Assembly (NCBI GenBank): GCA_029263725.1
Contig: JAJUFS010000011.1
Location: 1-33,030, forward strand
Length of the DNA: 33,030 nucleotides
Reading direction: 5' to 3'
Source: Gammaproteobacteria bacterium
GTDB taxonomy: Bacteria > Pseudomonadota > Gammaproteobacteria > Natronospirales > JAJUFS01
Position numbers and translations under genes: made by a program. Below the pieces are notes generated by a model that saw only the letters and a list, made by a program, of their open reading frames with translations, was not told where the DNA came from and made no database searches. How positions within the stretch are numbered: position 1 is the first letter of the stretch; the number at the start of each line of letters is the position of its first letter. This document shows positions 1 to 9,747 of the stretch, piece by piece.

Positions 1-21
1 GACTATGTGCTGATCGACTGA
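1..21 (+). CDS. 3' end of an upstream CDS (partial, ...DYVLID*)
   Basis: In-frame GAC TAT GTG CTG ATC GAC TGA just before the next gene; too short to identify. Confidence 0.35.
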   Translation, partial: DYVLID

Positions 22-37
22 CGGCGCACCGGCCGCG

Positions 38-2104
38 ATGGACGCCAATCCGGTCTTCCGGGACGCCCTGCAGGGACCGCGCGCGTGGCTGGTCGCGGCC
101 ATCATACTGCTGTTCCCCGCCACCACCCTCGTGCTCGAGGGGGCGGCCTCCTTCCTGCTGCTGTTGCTGGCGCTGCTCGGCATCGTGTTCGCGCTGCGCG
201 AACGCGGCGAGCCCCTGTCGCGCGACGAGAAGCTGCTGGTGTTCAGCGTCGCCTTCTTCGTCGGCATCGCCGTGCTGTCCTACCTGCTCGGTGAACTCAA
301 CTATCTCGGCTTCAAGAAGCTCGGCCGCTACGCGCGCTTCCTGCTGCTGATCCCGATCTATCTCGTGGTGCGGCGCATGCCGCACAGCGGCCGTTACTGG
401 TGGACGGGGCTGGCCATCGGCGGCATCGCGGTGGGCCTGTTCAGCCTGCTGCTGCTCATCGATGAAGGCCGCTGGATCGAGGGCAACGACCTCTTCAATC
501 TCACCACCGAGCCGCTGCTGTTCGCCTCGCTGTCGCTGGTGGTGGCCTTCATGAGCCTCGGCGGCGTGGAATATTTCCGCGGCCGCTCGGCCTGGCTGAT
601 GCTGCTGCCGGCGGCGGGCTTCGTGCTCGGCTGCACCGCCACGTTCCTCTCGGGCGTGCGCAGCTCCTGGGTGGCGGTGCCGGGACTGGCGCTGTTCCTG
701 TTCTGGTATTTCGCCACGCGGCGCGCGCCGGCCTGGCGATGGGGCGTACTCGGCGGCCTGCTGGCGATCGCGGTGCTGGTCTACCTCGTGCCGCAGACCG
801 GCGTGGCCGAACGAGTGCACATGCTGGTAGAGGACGTCGGACGCATTCTCGCCGGCGAAAAGGTCGAGGGCGTGATCGGCTACCGCGTGCCGATGGCGAA
901 GATCGCCTGGCATGCCTTCCTGCAGAATCCGCTGTTCGGCGCCGGCGTGGGCGGCTACGCGGTCTACCTGCGCGAGTTCGTAGAGGCCGGGCTGGCACCG
1001 GAGCAGCTGCTGCGCTTCGACCATCCGCACAGCGAATACCTCGCCGTGCTCGCCGGCCGCGGGCTGGCGGGGCTTCTGGCGCTGCTGCTGGTGTTCGGCA
1101 TCCCGCTCAGGCATTTCCTGTGGGGCATCCGCCACCCGGACCGCGACATCGCGGCGCTGTCGTATGCGGGCATCGCGCTGGTGGTCGGCTTCATGCAGTT
1201 CGCGCTCACCGAGGCGATCTTCGACCGCACGCTGCCGATCACCTTCTACGTGTTCTGCCTGGCGGTGATCTACGGCCTGGTGCGCGCCTGCGAGCGCGAG
1301 TACCTGTCACGCTCGACGCAGCGCGCGCAGAGCCTGAGCGTGATCATCATCGCCAAGAACGAGGCCGACCGCATCGGCCAGACGCTGGCGGCGATCCATG
1401 GCTGGGCGGACGAGATCATCGTGCTCGATTCCGGCAGCAGCGATGAAACCGTCGAGATTGCGCGGCGCTACGCCGACAAGGTGCAGGTCACCGACTGGCC
1501 GGGCTTCGGCCGGCAGAAGCAGCGCGCCCTGGATGCGGCGAGCTGCGACTGGGTGCTGGCGCTGGACGCGGACGAAGTGGTTACCCCGGCCCTGCGCAAC
1601 GAGATCGATCATGAATTGACGGCCACACCGCGCTTCCAGGGTTATCGCATTCCGCGGCCGCTGATCATCTTCGGCCAGCATGTGGATTACGGCGGCAGCT
1701 GGCAGGCGCCGCTGCGGCTGTTCCGCCGCACGCTTGCGCGTTACACCGATGTCCCCGTGCACGAGAAGGTGGTGCTGAGCGAAGGAAAGATCACGCTGAT
1801 GCGCAGCGGCCTGCACCACCCCACCTACCGCGACTACCAGCATGCGTTGCAGAAGTTCGTCGATTACGCCTGGCTGCAGGCCGGGGCGCGCTGGAACCGC
1901 GGCCGGCGCAGCAGCATGACCGGCGCGGCACTGCGCGCCGCCTACAACTTCATCTACAACTACTTCATCCGCTTCGGTTTCCTGGATGGCGCCCACGGCT
2001 TCGTGCTGGCTGCCCTGCACGCGCAGTACACCTTCAACAAGTACGCGGCGCTGTGGGCGATGGAACAGGAACCGCACACCGCGCCGCCGCCCGGCGGGGA
2101 ATGA
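38..2104 (+). CDS. O-antigen ligase/polymerase-like membrane protein fused to a WaaE/KdtX-like family 2 glycosyltransferase
   Basis: 688 aa ORF; N-terminal ~420 aa multi-TM with Wzy/WaaL-like 'NPLFGAGVGGYAVYLREF...HPHSEYLAVLAGRGLAGLL'; C-terminal 'SLSVIIIAKNEADRIGQTLAAIHGWADEIIVLDSGSSDETVEIARRYADKV...LALDADEVV' typical of GT2. Confidence 0.85.
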   Translation: MDANPVFRDALQGPRAWLVAAIILLFPATTLVLEGAASFLLLLLALLGIVFALRERGEPLSRDEKLLVFSVAFFVGIAVLSYLLGELNYLGFKKLGRYARFLLLIPIYLVVRRMPHSGRYWWTGLAIGGIAVGLFSLLLLIDEGRWIEGNDLFNLTTEPLLFASLSLVVAFMSLGGVEYFRGRSAWLMLLPAAGFVLGCTATFLSGVRSSWVAVPGLALFLFWYFATRRAPAWRWGVLGGLLAIAVLVYLVPQTGVAERVHMLVEDVGRILAGEKVEGVIGYRVPMAKIAWHAFLQNPLFGAGVGGYAVYLREFVEAGLAPEQLLRFDHPHSEYLAVLAGRGLAGLLALLLVFGIPLRHFLWGIRHPDRDIAALSYAGIALVVGFMQFALTEAIFDRTLPITFYVFCLAVIYGLVRACEREYLSRSTQRAQSLSVIIIAKNEADRIGQTLAAIHGWADEIIVLDSGSSDETVEIARRYADKVQVTDWPGFGRQKQRALDAASCDWVLALDADEVVTPALRNEIDHELTATPRFQGYRIPRPLIIFGQHVDYGGSWQAPLRLFRRTLARYTDVPVHEKVVLSEGKITLMRSGLHHPTYRDYQHALQKFVDYAWLQAGARWNRGRRSSMTGAALRAAYNFIYNYFIRFGFLDGAHGFVLAALHAQYTFNKYAALWAMEQEPHTAPPPGGE

Positions 2105-3166
2105 TCAGAAGGTTTCGAGCGCGTCGGCGATGCGCCGGCTGGCCTGGCCGTCGGTGGGACCGATGAGTTCGCGGGTGTAGCGGCAGCGAACTTCGCTGCG
2201 CTCGGCGGGGAAGGCCAGCGCCTGTTTCACCACCTCCACCAGCGCATTGGGCGTGGCGGCGTGCGAGGCGATGTCGGCGTACTGCTCGATGCTGCGATCC
2301 AGGCGCTTCTCCAGCCGCCATGCCAGCGGGCCGCGATGCGCCCAGCGGCGATGGAAGAAGTCGCACCACACCACCGGCCTGTCCAGTGCCGCGAACTCGA
2401 ACAGCGCCGACGAGGCTTCGCTGACCAGGATGTCGGCCGCGGCCATGAACGGCAGCAGCGAAACCTCACCCGGACCCGCAACGAAGGCGTTGTCGAAGCG
2501 CCGCCAGCTTTCCAGCCGCTTGCGCTGCGGGGCGTAGTAGGACTTGGTCCAGGAAAAGTGGTGCGGTTTCACCAGCAGGTTGCAGCCTTCGAAGCGCGCC
2601 GGCAGGTCGGCCGGCAGGCGCTCGATGGAGCTCGGGTAGTAGGTCGGCGCATACAGCACCGTCGGCAGCGACGGGTCGAGCCCCAGCGCGGCGAGATCGA
2701 GGCGGATGCCGGCGGGGTCGCGGAACAATGGATCCAGCTTGGCGAAGCCGACCGCGCGCAGCTTCGCTTCCGGGTAGCGGCGCTGCAGCTCGCGCTCGCG
2801 GTACTCGCCTTCGACGAAGCGCAGGGTCATGCGCATCAGGCCCGCGCCGTAATAGCAGCGCTTCACGCCGATGCCGTGGTAAAGCAGCGCGGTGCGCGTG
2901 CCGGCGGGCAGCTCGTCGAGGTGATCGTAGCCGTTGCCGAAGATCAGCCAGTCCGGCTGCTGCTTCAGGTACTCGCGGTGCGCGTCGCGCGCGCCCTTCA
3001 CGTGTACCTGTGGCAGCCCCTGGCTGACCACCGCCAGCGCCTCGGCGCACTCCAGTTCCTCGTGAAAGACGAACAGCGTTTCATGGCCGCGCGCCGCCAG
3101 CTCGCGCTGCACCGGCAGGAACTGCGGCAGGTAATAGAGGTGCTGGACGTCGAAGATGACCTTCAT
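2105..3166 (-). CDS. CDP-glycerol glycerophosphotransferase-like (Glyphos_transf) protein
   Basis: 353 aa ORF; 'PTVLYAPTYYPSS...LLVKPHHFSW...AADILVSEASSALFEFAALDRPVVWCDF' typical of the family. Confidence 0.75.
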   Translation of the reverse strand: MKVIFDVQHLYYLPQFLPVQRELAARGHETLFVFHEELECAEALAVVSQGLPQVHVKGARDAHREYLKQQPDWLIFGNGYDHLDELPAGTRTALLYHGIGVKRCYYGAGLMRMTLRFVEGEYRERELQRRYPEAKLRAVGFAKLDPLFRDPAGIRLDLAALGLDPSLPTVLYAPTYYPSSIERLPADLPARFEGCNLLVKPHHFSWTKSYYAPQRKRLESWRRFDNAFVAGPGEVSLLPFMAAADILVSEASSALFEFAALDRPVVWCDFFHRRWAHRGPLAWRLEKRLDRSIEQYADIASHAATPNALVEVVKQALAFPAERSEVRCRYTRELIGPTDGQASRRIADALETF

Positions 3167-4206
3167 TTGACAAGTCCCAGGCGGCGGTAGCGGCGGCGCA
3201 TCTTGAGGCGGCGGAAGAAGTTGCGCGGCTTGGGTTTCAGCGTCGCCATCCGGTTCTCGTTGATGAAGGTCGCAATGGCGTCCAGCACGCGTTCGCTGGA
3301 GCGCCCGTCGCGGCAGGGGTGCATGGCCTCGGCGAAGCGGCGCGCGGCGGCGAGGTCGCCGGGCTGGCGTTCCAGGGCGCGCTCTATGTGCGCCTCAAGC
3401 TCCGCCGCGCGGGTGAAGTTGATGAGGTGCGGCCCGGGACGGCTGTTGCGGAAGGTCACTGCCGGCTTGTCGAGCAGCAGGAATTCCGCGACCACCGACG
3501 AGGTGTCGCTCACCAGCACGTCGGCGGCGCGCAGCAGCGGATTGATGGCCGACGTGCCGGCCACCTGGAGCGTGGCGCCGGCCAGCGCCTGGAAGTGCGC
3601 GATCCACTTGCGATCCATCTTGGGATGGAACTTCACCAGCCAGTTCCAGCGACCGGCCTGCGCCAGCTGCGCGATTTCTCCCGCGAGCGCGGGCGCGCTG
3701 GTGAGCGAGGGCGAGAAGGTGGGCGCGTACAGGATGAGCGGCCGTGCAGGGTCGGCGAAGCCCGCGCGCCAGTCGGGATCGGGGCCTGCCGGCGCGAACA
3801 GCGCGTCGGTCTTGGGCCAGCCGGTTTCATGCACGGCGAAATGCCCGTGGCGCGCCGCCAGCGCCAGGAACGGTTGCGTGGTCAGCGGCCCGTGGGTGCA
3901 GTAGAGATCGAACCAGCCGCGGATGCGGAAGTGACCTTTCTTTTCTATGCCGAAGCCGTGGAAGACCTGCACCTTCACGCCCGGGAAGAACGGCGGCACC
4001 CAGTTGCCGGGCACCAGCACGGCGTCGGGCGCGAAGGCCTTGACCGCATCGAAATCCCGCAGGCGCAGTTCGTCCGTCTGCAGCTGGTCGTTCGCGGTCG
4101 GTTCCAGGAACCAGGCGACTTCATCGCCACGCTGCCGCGCCGCCGCCTGCACCGGGCGAAGGATCTCGTAGGCGTAATCGTGTGTGACGAACATGAGGTG
4201 CTTCAT
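3163..4206 (-). CDS. CDP-glycerol glycerophosphotransferase-like (Glyphos_transf) protein
   Basis: 347 aa ORF; 'LILYAPTFSPSLTS...WLVKFHPKMDRKW...AADVLVSDTSSVVAEFLLLDKPAVTFRN'; overlaps the following gene by 4 bp. Confidence 0.8.
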   Translation of the reverse strand: MKHLMFVTHDYAYEILRPVQAAARQRGDEVAWFLEPTANDQLQTDELRLRDFDAVKAFAPDAVLVPGNWVPPFFPGVKVQVFHGFGIEKKGHFRIRGWFDLYCTHGPLTTQPFLALAARHGHFAVHETGWPKTDALFAPAGPDPDWRAGFADPARPLILYAPTFSPSLTSAPALAGEIAQLAQAGRWNWLVKFHPKMDRKWIAHFQALAGATLQVAGTSAINPLLRAADVLVSDTSSVVAEFLLLDKPAVTFRNSRPGPHLINFTRAAELEAHIERALERQPGDLAAARRFAEAMHPCRDGRSSERVLDAIATFINENRMATLKPKPRNFFRRLKMRRRYRRLGLVK

Positions 4207-5249
4207 CAGGCCCTCGATTCCATCAGCGTGTCGAGCTTGCCAGTGACATCGTCGACGGTGATGAGGTCCATGGCATCCGGGGAGCGCACTCGCGCGCCCC
4301 AGCGGACCTCGTCGACGCTACGGTCGAGGAACTTTCGTAATGCATCCGGGTAGCGATTCACCACCCATTCGCGCCCGTAATACGGACCGGTACGGTCGGG
4401 ATTCGAGGTGGCGTAGAGCCCGATGACCGGTGTGCCCACGGCGTTGGCCATGTGCACGGGGCCGGAATCGGGGGAAACCAGCACGGCCGCGCCTTCCAGC
4501 AGGGCGAGCAGCTGCTTCAGCGAGGTCTGGCCGATCAGGTTCACGCAGGCGGGCAGCTCCCGCTGGATGGCCGCGCCATAGCCGCGCTCCAGCTCGGTGG
4601 GGCCGCCGGTGAGCAGCACGCGCATGCCGTGCTTCGTGATGGCATGCCGGGCCAGCGCGACATAGCGCTCCACCGGCCAGTTGCGGAAGTTGCGGCTGCG
4701 CTGGCTGGAGCAGGGGCTGATGACGAGCGTCGGCGCATCGAGATGTCTCGCCGCGAACTCGCGGGCGTCATCGGGGATCGGAATGTCCCAGCGCACCGCG
4801 CCGCGTGGCACGCCCAGCGCCTCGGCAAAGCCGAACAGGCCGTCCATGACGTGCTGCCGCGGGTGGGCTGGAATCTCGCGGTTGGTGAACAGCCACTGCC
4901 AGTCGCGGGCGCGGGCGCGGTCGAAGCCGAGGCGCAGCGGCGCCTTCACCGCCAGCGAGGCGATGCTCGCGCGCAGTGCGACCTGCATGTGCAGCAGCGC
5001 GTCGAAACGCCGGCCCTTCAGGCGGCGGGCGAGTTCCCGGTAGCCGGCGAGCCCCGCGCGCTTGTCGAAGACGATGAACTCGATCCCGGGAATGTCGCCG
5101 ACCAGCTGGTGCTCGAGCCGGCCGATGATCCAGGTGATGTGGGTGTCAGGCCACCGATCCTGTAGAGTGCGCACCACCGGCAAGGTGTGGCAGATGTCCC
5201 CGATCGCGGAGAGGCGCAACACGCATAGGTTGCCGGGTGAGTCGATCAA
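4206..5249 (-). CDS. Glycosyltransferase family 9 (heptosyltransferase)
   Basis: 'LCVLRLSAIGDICHTLPVVRTLQDRWPDTHITWIIGRLE' and 'LLEGAAVLVSPDSGPVHMANAVGTPVIGLYATSNPDRTGPY' are GT9 hallmarks. Confidence 0.9.
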   Translation of the reverse strand: MIDSPGNLCVLRLSAIGDICHTLPVVRTLQDRWPDTHITWIIGRLEHQLVGDIPGIEFIVFDKRAGLAGYRELARRLKGRRFDALLHMQVALRASIASLAVKAPLRLGFDRARARDWQWLFTNREIPAHPRQHVMDGLFGFAEALGVPRGAVRWDIPIPDDAREFAARHLDAPTLVISPCSSQRSRNFRNWPVERYVALARHAITKHGMRVLLTGGPTELERGYGAAIQRELPACVNLIGQTSLKQLLALLEGAAVLVSPDSGPVHMANAVGTPVIGLYATSNPDRTGPYYGREWVVNRYPDALRKFLDRSVDEVRWGARVRSPDAMDLITVDDVTGKLDTLMESRA

Positions 5250-5302
5250 GCGGGAGAGCTCCGGGAATGCAGGCGTCAGTGCGGGCCATCAAGGGCGGGC
5301 TA

Positions 5303-6010
5303 ATGCTATACGATGCCGCGGAGAGCGGCAAAATCCATGATCACGTTTTCGCGCCGGCCTACTGGCGCGCCCGCAATGCCCTCAGCGAGCCGCTTGGCGG
5401 GCGCGGCGCCGCCTGGCGCATCACTGCTGGCGACATCGACTGGGTGTTGCGCTTCTATCGCCGCGGCGGCCTGCCCGGCAAGGTGCTGCTCGACTGGTAC
5501 CTGTTTACCGGGATGGATCGTTCCCGGCCCTTCCTGGAATGGCATCTTCTCAAGGACATGCATGACGCGGGCTTGCCGGTGCCGCGGCCGGTGGCGGCGC
5601 GCGTCATCCGCTACGGTCTCGGCTATCGCGGCGCCATCATCACCGCTACGGTGCCGGGCGAATCCCTGGCGCGGCTGCTCATCGAGGAGCGGCTGACCGC
5701 CGCCGACTGGCAGGCGACGGGCTACTGGATCCGCAAGTTTCATGATTCCGGTGTATGGCACGCCGACCTGAATGCCCACAACGTGCTCATCCAGCAGGCG
5801 GAATTGTCATCAAAGGTTCACTTGATCGACTTCGATCGCGGCAGATTCCGCCCGCAGGATACGGGCTGGCGAGAGGGGAATTTGTCCCGTCTGCGCCGGT
5901 CGCTCGCCAAGGTCGCGCCTGACAGGGAGGCGCTGATCGAGGCGGGCTGGGCAGAACTGCGGAAGTCATACGACGAGCCATGGGAATACCAGCACCGGAA
6001 CACGAGCTGA
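5303..6010 (+). CDS. kdkA: 3-deoxy-D-manno-octulosonic acid (Kdo) kinase
   Basis: 'WRITAGDIDWVLRFYRRGGLPGKVLLDWYLFTGMDRSRPFLEWHLLKDMHDAGLPVPRPVAARV...FHDSGVWHADLNAHNVLI...LIDFDRGR' is KdkA-like with kinase catalytic motifs; ORF opens at 5237, start at 5303 chosen. Confidence 0.88.
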   Translation: MLYDAAESGKIHDHVFAPAYWRARNALSEPLGGRGAAWRITAGDIDWVLRFYRRGGLPGKVLLDWYLFTGMDRSRPFLEWHLLKDMHDAGLPVPRPVAARVIRYGLGYRGAIITATVPGESLARLLIEERLTAADWQATGYWIRKFHDSGVWHADLNAHNVLIQQAELSSKVHLIDFDRGRFRPQDTGWREGNLSRLRRSLAKVAPDREALIEAGWAELRKSYDEPWEYQHRNTS

Positions 6011-7254
6011 GACTGCTGTTTCTTTCCCGCCCGGGCATTCACGTCCGCTATTTCCGTGCACTTGCCGAAATCCTGCCGCGAAGCCGTGTCGAAGCGGTGA
6101 GAGCGGTGCGGCGCGCCGAGGGCAACGAGTTTCCCGCCGATGACATCCTGGAGCGCCTGCTCCGCGTCCACGTGGCGCGACGCTTCCAGCGCGCGCCGCG
6201 CGTCTTCCGCTACCGGCTGCTGCGGGCAATCTATCTTGCACACCTGCGCCGCGCGGCGCGCCGCCTGTACGCGCACTGGCTGGCGCGCCTTGGCCGCGAA
6301 CGCGGACAGTGGGATGCGGTTGCCGTGTGGAATGGGTTGCGCTACCCGGACGCCGTGCTGGTGGCGGCGGCACGCGAGGCCGGGCTGCCGGTGGTGCATT
6401 TCGAGCTTGGCGCGCTGCCCGAGTCGCTCAGCATCGACCTGCATGGCGTGAACTTCGACAACAGCGTGCCGCGTACCGCGTCCTTCTACCTGCGTCACTG
6501 CGAGCAGCTGCCGCCGGCCACGCCATTGCCGCTGCGCCCGCGCCGTCCGCGGCGCGGCAAGCGGCTCGAAGTCGCCGCGCTGCCGGAGCGCTTCCTGTTC
6601 GCGCCCTTCCAGGTCAACTACGACACGCAGATCGTCGCGCACTCGCCATGGATAGGAAACATGCATCACTGGTACGAGGTGCTCGCCGGCATGCAGCAGC
6701 GGCTAAGCGCGGAAGGCGATCCGCGCGTCATCGTGCTGCGCGAACACCCCAGCGACATGACGCATTACCCGGACCTGCATGAACGCGCGCAACGCGACGG
6801 CATGTTGTTCGCCAACGGCAACGACATGCGGGAGCTGCTCGACCGCATGGACGTGCTGCTCACCATCAACTCGTCCACCGGCATCGAGGCGCTGCTGCGG
6901 GGAAGGAAGGTGATCGTCTGCGGACAGGCGTTCTACGACATCGACGGGCTGGTGCTGCGCGCCCGCGACGGGGACTCATTGCTGGCCGCGATCCGCGAGG
7001 CGGACCACTGGAAACCGGATGGGCTGCTGCGCGAACGCTTCCTCGCCTGGCTGGAACACGAGTATTACGTGCCGCGCTTCCAGCCGAAGGGCCTTGCCAG
7101 TGATGATGCCGCCGAGCGCCGCGAGCACCAGCGCCGCCTCGAGCTTGCCATCAGGCGCATCCACGCGCTGCTGGCGCCGCCGGCAACCGAGACGCGGCCG
7201 CATTTCCATTCGCGACGTGAAATCACGGCGCAGGAGCAGCCGGCCCGCTGGTAG
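5980..7254 (+). CDS. Capsule polysaccharide synthesis (Capsule_synth / KpsS-KpsC-like) family protein
   Basis: 424 aa; 'VIVLREHPSD...ELLDRMDVLLTINSSTGIEALLRGRKVIVCGQAFYDIDGL' resembles the Capsule_synth C-terminal motif; 31-bp overlap with kdkA. Confidence 0.7.
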   Translation: MGIPAPEHELRLLFLSRPGIHVRYFRALAEILPRSRVEAVRAVRRAEGNEFPADDILERLLRVHVARRFQRAPRVFRYRLLRAIYLAHLRRAARRLYAHWLARLGRERGQWDAVAVWNGLRYPDAVLVAAAREAGLPVVHFELGALPESLSIDLHGVNFDNSVPRTASFYLRHCEQLPPATPLPLRPRRPRRGKRLEVAALPERFLFAPFQVNYDTQIVAHSPWIGNMHHWYEVLAGMQQRLSAEGDPRVIVLREHPSDMTHYPDLHERAQRDGMLFANGNDMRELLDRMDVLLTINSSTGIEALLRGRKVIVCGQAFYDIDGLVLRARDGDSLLAAIREADHWKPDGLLRERFLAWLEHEYYVPRFQPKGLASDDAAERREHQRRLELAIRRIHALLAPPATETRPHFHSRREITAQEQPARW

Positions 7255-7263
7255 GTCCTGCCG

Positions 7264-8184
7264 TCAGCGTTTCTCGCGATACGCCTTGGTCTTGAAGCGG
7301 TTGTGGCACCAGAGGTACTGCTCGGGGACGCGCCGCGCTTCCTCTTCGATGAGGGCGTTGACGCGGGCGCTGTCGGCCACCGGATCGGCGCTGGGAAAAT
7401 CCGCGAGCGGCGGATCGATGCGCAGGCGATAACCCTCGGCGCCGGGCAGGCGTTCGACCATGAAGGGCAGCACCGGGCTGCCGGCGCTGCGCGCGATCCG
7501 CGAGGTAGCGGTATTGGTGGGCGCGGGCACGCCGAAGAACGGCAGCATGGCGGAGTTCTTGCCGCGGTAGCCCTGGTCGGGTGCGTACCACACCGGATGG
7601 TTTTCCTTCAGCGAGCGGATCAGCGAGCGCACATCGTCGCGCGGGATGACCTTCTCGAAATGCCTGCGGCGGCTGTTGGAGATGATGATTTCCAGCAGCT
7701 CGGTGCGGTTCGGCCGGTACATCAGGTGGAAAGGATGGAACAGCGCCAGCAGCCGGCCGCCGATTTCCAGCGTGGTGAAGTGCGCCGACAGCAGCAGCGC
7801 GCCGTGCCCCTGGGCGAGCGCCGCCTCGAGATGCTCAAGGCCCTCGATGCGCACCAGCTTGCGCAGCTTGCGGTCCGACGCCCACCAGCAGTTGGCGATC
7901 TCGAACACCGCGATGCCCAGCGCCTTGAAATGCTCGTGCGCGAGCGCGCGGCGCTCGGCTTCGGAAAGCTCCGGGAAGCACAGGTCCACGTTGAGATGCG
8001 TGATGCGCCGGCGGCGTCCCGCGGTGGCGTAGATCAGCCAGCCGATGCCGCGGCCGAGGAACAGCTGCACGCGGTAGGGCAGGTAGACGCTCAGGCGCAT
8101 GAAGCCGATCACCAGCCACAGCGGCCAGTAGAGCGGGTTGAGCACGTGCCTGGGCTGGACCCTGTCGGGATATTTCACTGTAGC
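7264..8184 (-). CDS. lpxL: Lipid A biosynthesis acyltransferase, LpxL/HtrB family
   Basis: 'YWPLWLVIGFMRLSVYLPYRVQLFLGRGIGWL', 'GALLLSAHFTTLEIGGRLL', 'VWYAPDQGYRGKNSAMLPFFGVPAPTNTATSRIARSAGSPVLPFM' typical of LpxL; start MATVKYP at 8184. Confidence 0.9.
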   Translation of the reverse strand, partial: ATVKYPDRVQPRHVLNPLYWPLWLVIGFMRLSVYLPYRVQLFLGRGIGWLIYATAGRRRRITHLNVDLCFPELSEAERRALAHEHFKALGIAVFEIANCWWASDRKLRKLVRIEGLEHLEAALAQGHGALLLSAHFTTLEIGGRLLALFHPFHLMYRPNRTELLEIIISNSRRRHFEKVIPRDDVRSLIRSLKENHPVWYAPDQGYRGKNSAMLPFFGVPAPTNTATSRIARSAGSPVLPFMVERLPGAEGYRLRIDPPLADFPSADPVADSARVNALIEEEARRVPEQYLWCHNRFKTKAYREKR

Positions 8185-8324
8185 CATCCGGGAAAAGCGA
8201 AAGCGGATTCTAGCCCTCCGCTCGATGCGGGTGAACCGCCGCGCGTTAGGGCCTTTCACGGGTCGGGGGTTTTTGATGCTGTGCTACCATGCGCGGCACC
8301 GCCTTCGCAGCCCGATCACGACGC

Positions 8325-9746
8325 ATGAACATCCGCATTCCCGACTTTTCCCAGGTCCGCGTGCTGGTCGCGGGCGACGTCATGTTCGACCGCTACTGGT
8401 ATGGCGCGACCGGAAGAATTTCTCCCGAGGCGCCGGTGCCGGTGGTGAAGGTGGAGCAGGAGGAAGGCCGTCCGGGCGGCGCGGGCAACGTCGCCGCCAA
8501 CATCGTCAGCCTCGGCGGGCGGGCCACCGTGGTCGGTGCCGTCGGCCGCGATGAGGCCGCCGCGCGGCTGCGCAAGGCGCTGGGCGAGCGCGGCGTGGAT
8601 TGCGATTTCGTCGAGCTCGACGGCATCGAGACCACCACCAAGCTGCGCGTCATCAGCCGTCACCAGCAGCTCATCCGCCTGGATTTCGAAAGCACCGACC
8701 GCGACATCGACGCCGCGCTGTTCAACGCGCGCGCCGCGAGCGCGCTGCCCGGCCACCAGGTGCTGATTCTTTCCGACTACGCCAAGGGCACGCTGGGCGA
8801 TCCGCAGGCGCTGATCCGTGCGGCGCGCGAGGCCGGCGTGCCGGTGCTGGTCGATCCCAAGGGCCGCGACTTCCAGCGTTACCGCGGCGCCACCCTGCTG
8901 ACGCCCAATCTTTCCGAGTTCGAGGCCATCGTCGGGCCCTGCCGCGACGAGGACACGCTGGTGGAGAAGGCGCGCCGGCTGCGCGAGGAACTCGAGCTCG
9001 AGGCCCTGCTGGTCACTCGCAGCGAGCACGGCATGACGCTGGTCGCCAACGACGGCGTGCATCACCTGCCGGCGCAGGCGCTGGAAGTCTTTGACGTCAC
9101 CGGCGCCGGCGACACTGCCATCGCCGTGCTGGCGGCGGGGCTGGCCGCGGGCCTGCCGCTGCCCGATGCCGCCGCGCTCGGCAATTTCGCCGCCGGCCTC
9201 GTGGTCGCGCGGCTGGGCGCGGCGAGCGTCACGCCCACCGAGCTCAAGCTCGCCGTCAAGCATCGCACCGGGGGCGCCACCGGCATCCTCGAGGAAGACG
9301 AGCTGGTCGAGGCGGTGCGCGACGCGCGCCAGCGCGGCGAGCGCGTGGTGATGACCAATGGCTGCTTCGACATCCTGCATGCCGGCCACGTCGCCTACCT
9401 GCAGGAAGCGCGCGCGCTGGGGGACCGCCTGGTCGTCGCGGTCAACACCGATGAATCCGTGCGCCGTCTCAAGGGCCCCGAGCGGCCGATCGTGCCGCTC
9501 GCGCAGCGCATGGCGGTGCTCGAGGCACTGGACGCGGTGGACTGGGTGGTGCCGTTCGGCACCGACACGCCGCGCGAGCTCATCGCCAGGGTGAAGCCCG
9601 ACATTCTCGTGAAGGGCGGCGATTACCGGCCCGAGGAAATCGCCGGCTATGAAGAAGTGATCCAGGCGGGCGGCGAGGTTCGCGTGCTGCACTTCGAGGA
9701 AGGCATCTCGACCACCGGGATCATCAGCCGCATACGAAGTCTCTGA
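8325..9746 (+). CDS. hldE: Bifunctional D-glycero-beta-D-manno-heptose-7-phosphate kinase / heptose-1-phosphate adenylyltransferase
   Basis: N-terminal PfkB-type kinase ('[10 protein letters not shown]', '[14 protein letters not shown]') plus C-terminal nucleotidyltransferase ('[34 protein letters not shown]'). Confidence 0.95.
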   Translation: MNIRIPDFSQVRVLVAGDVMFDRYWYGATGRISPEAPVPVVKVEQEEGRPGGAGNVAANIVSLGGRATVVGAVGRDEAAARLRKALGERGVDCDFVELDGIETTTKLRVISRHQQLIRLDFESTDRDIDAALFNARAASALPGHQVLILSDYAKGTLGDPQALIRAAREAGVPVLVDPKGRDFQRYRGATLLTPNLSEFEAIVGPCRDEDTLVEKARRLREELELEALLVTRSEHGMTLVANDGVHHLPAQALEVFDVTGAGDTAIAVLAAGLAAGLPLPDAAALGNFAAGLVVARLGAASVTPTELKLAVKHRTGGATGILEEDELVEAVRDARQRGERVVMTNGCFDILHAGHVAYLQEARALGDRLVVAVNTDESVRRLKGPERPIVPLAQRMAVLEALDAVDWVVPFGTDTPRELIARVKPDILVKGGDYRPEEIAGYEEVIQAGGEVRVLHFEEGISTTGIISRIRSL

Positions 9747-9747
9747 C

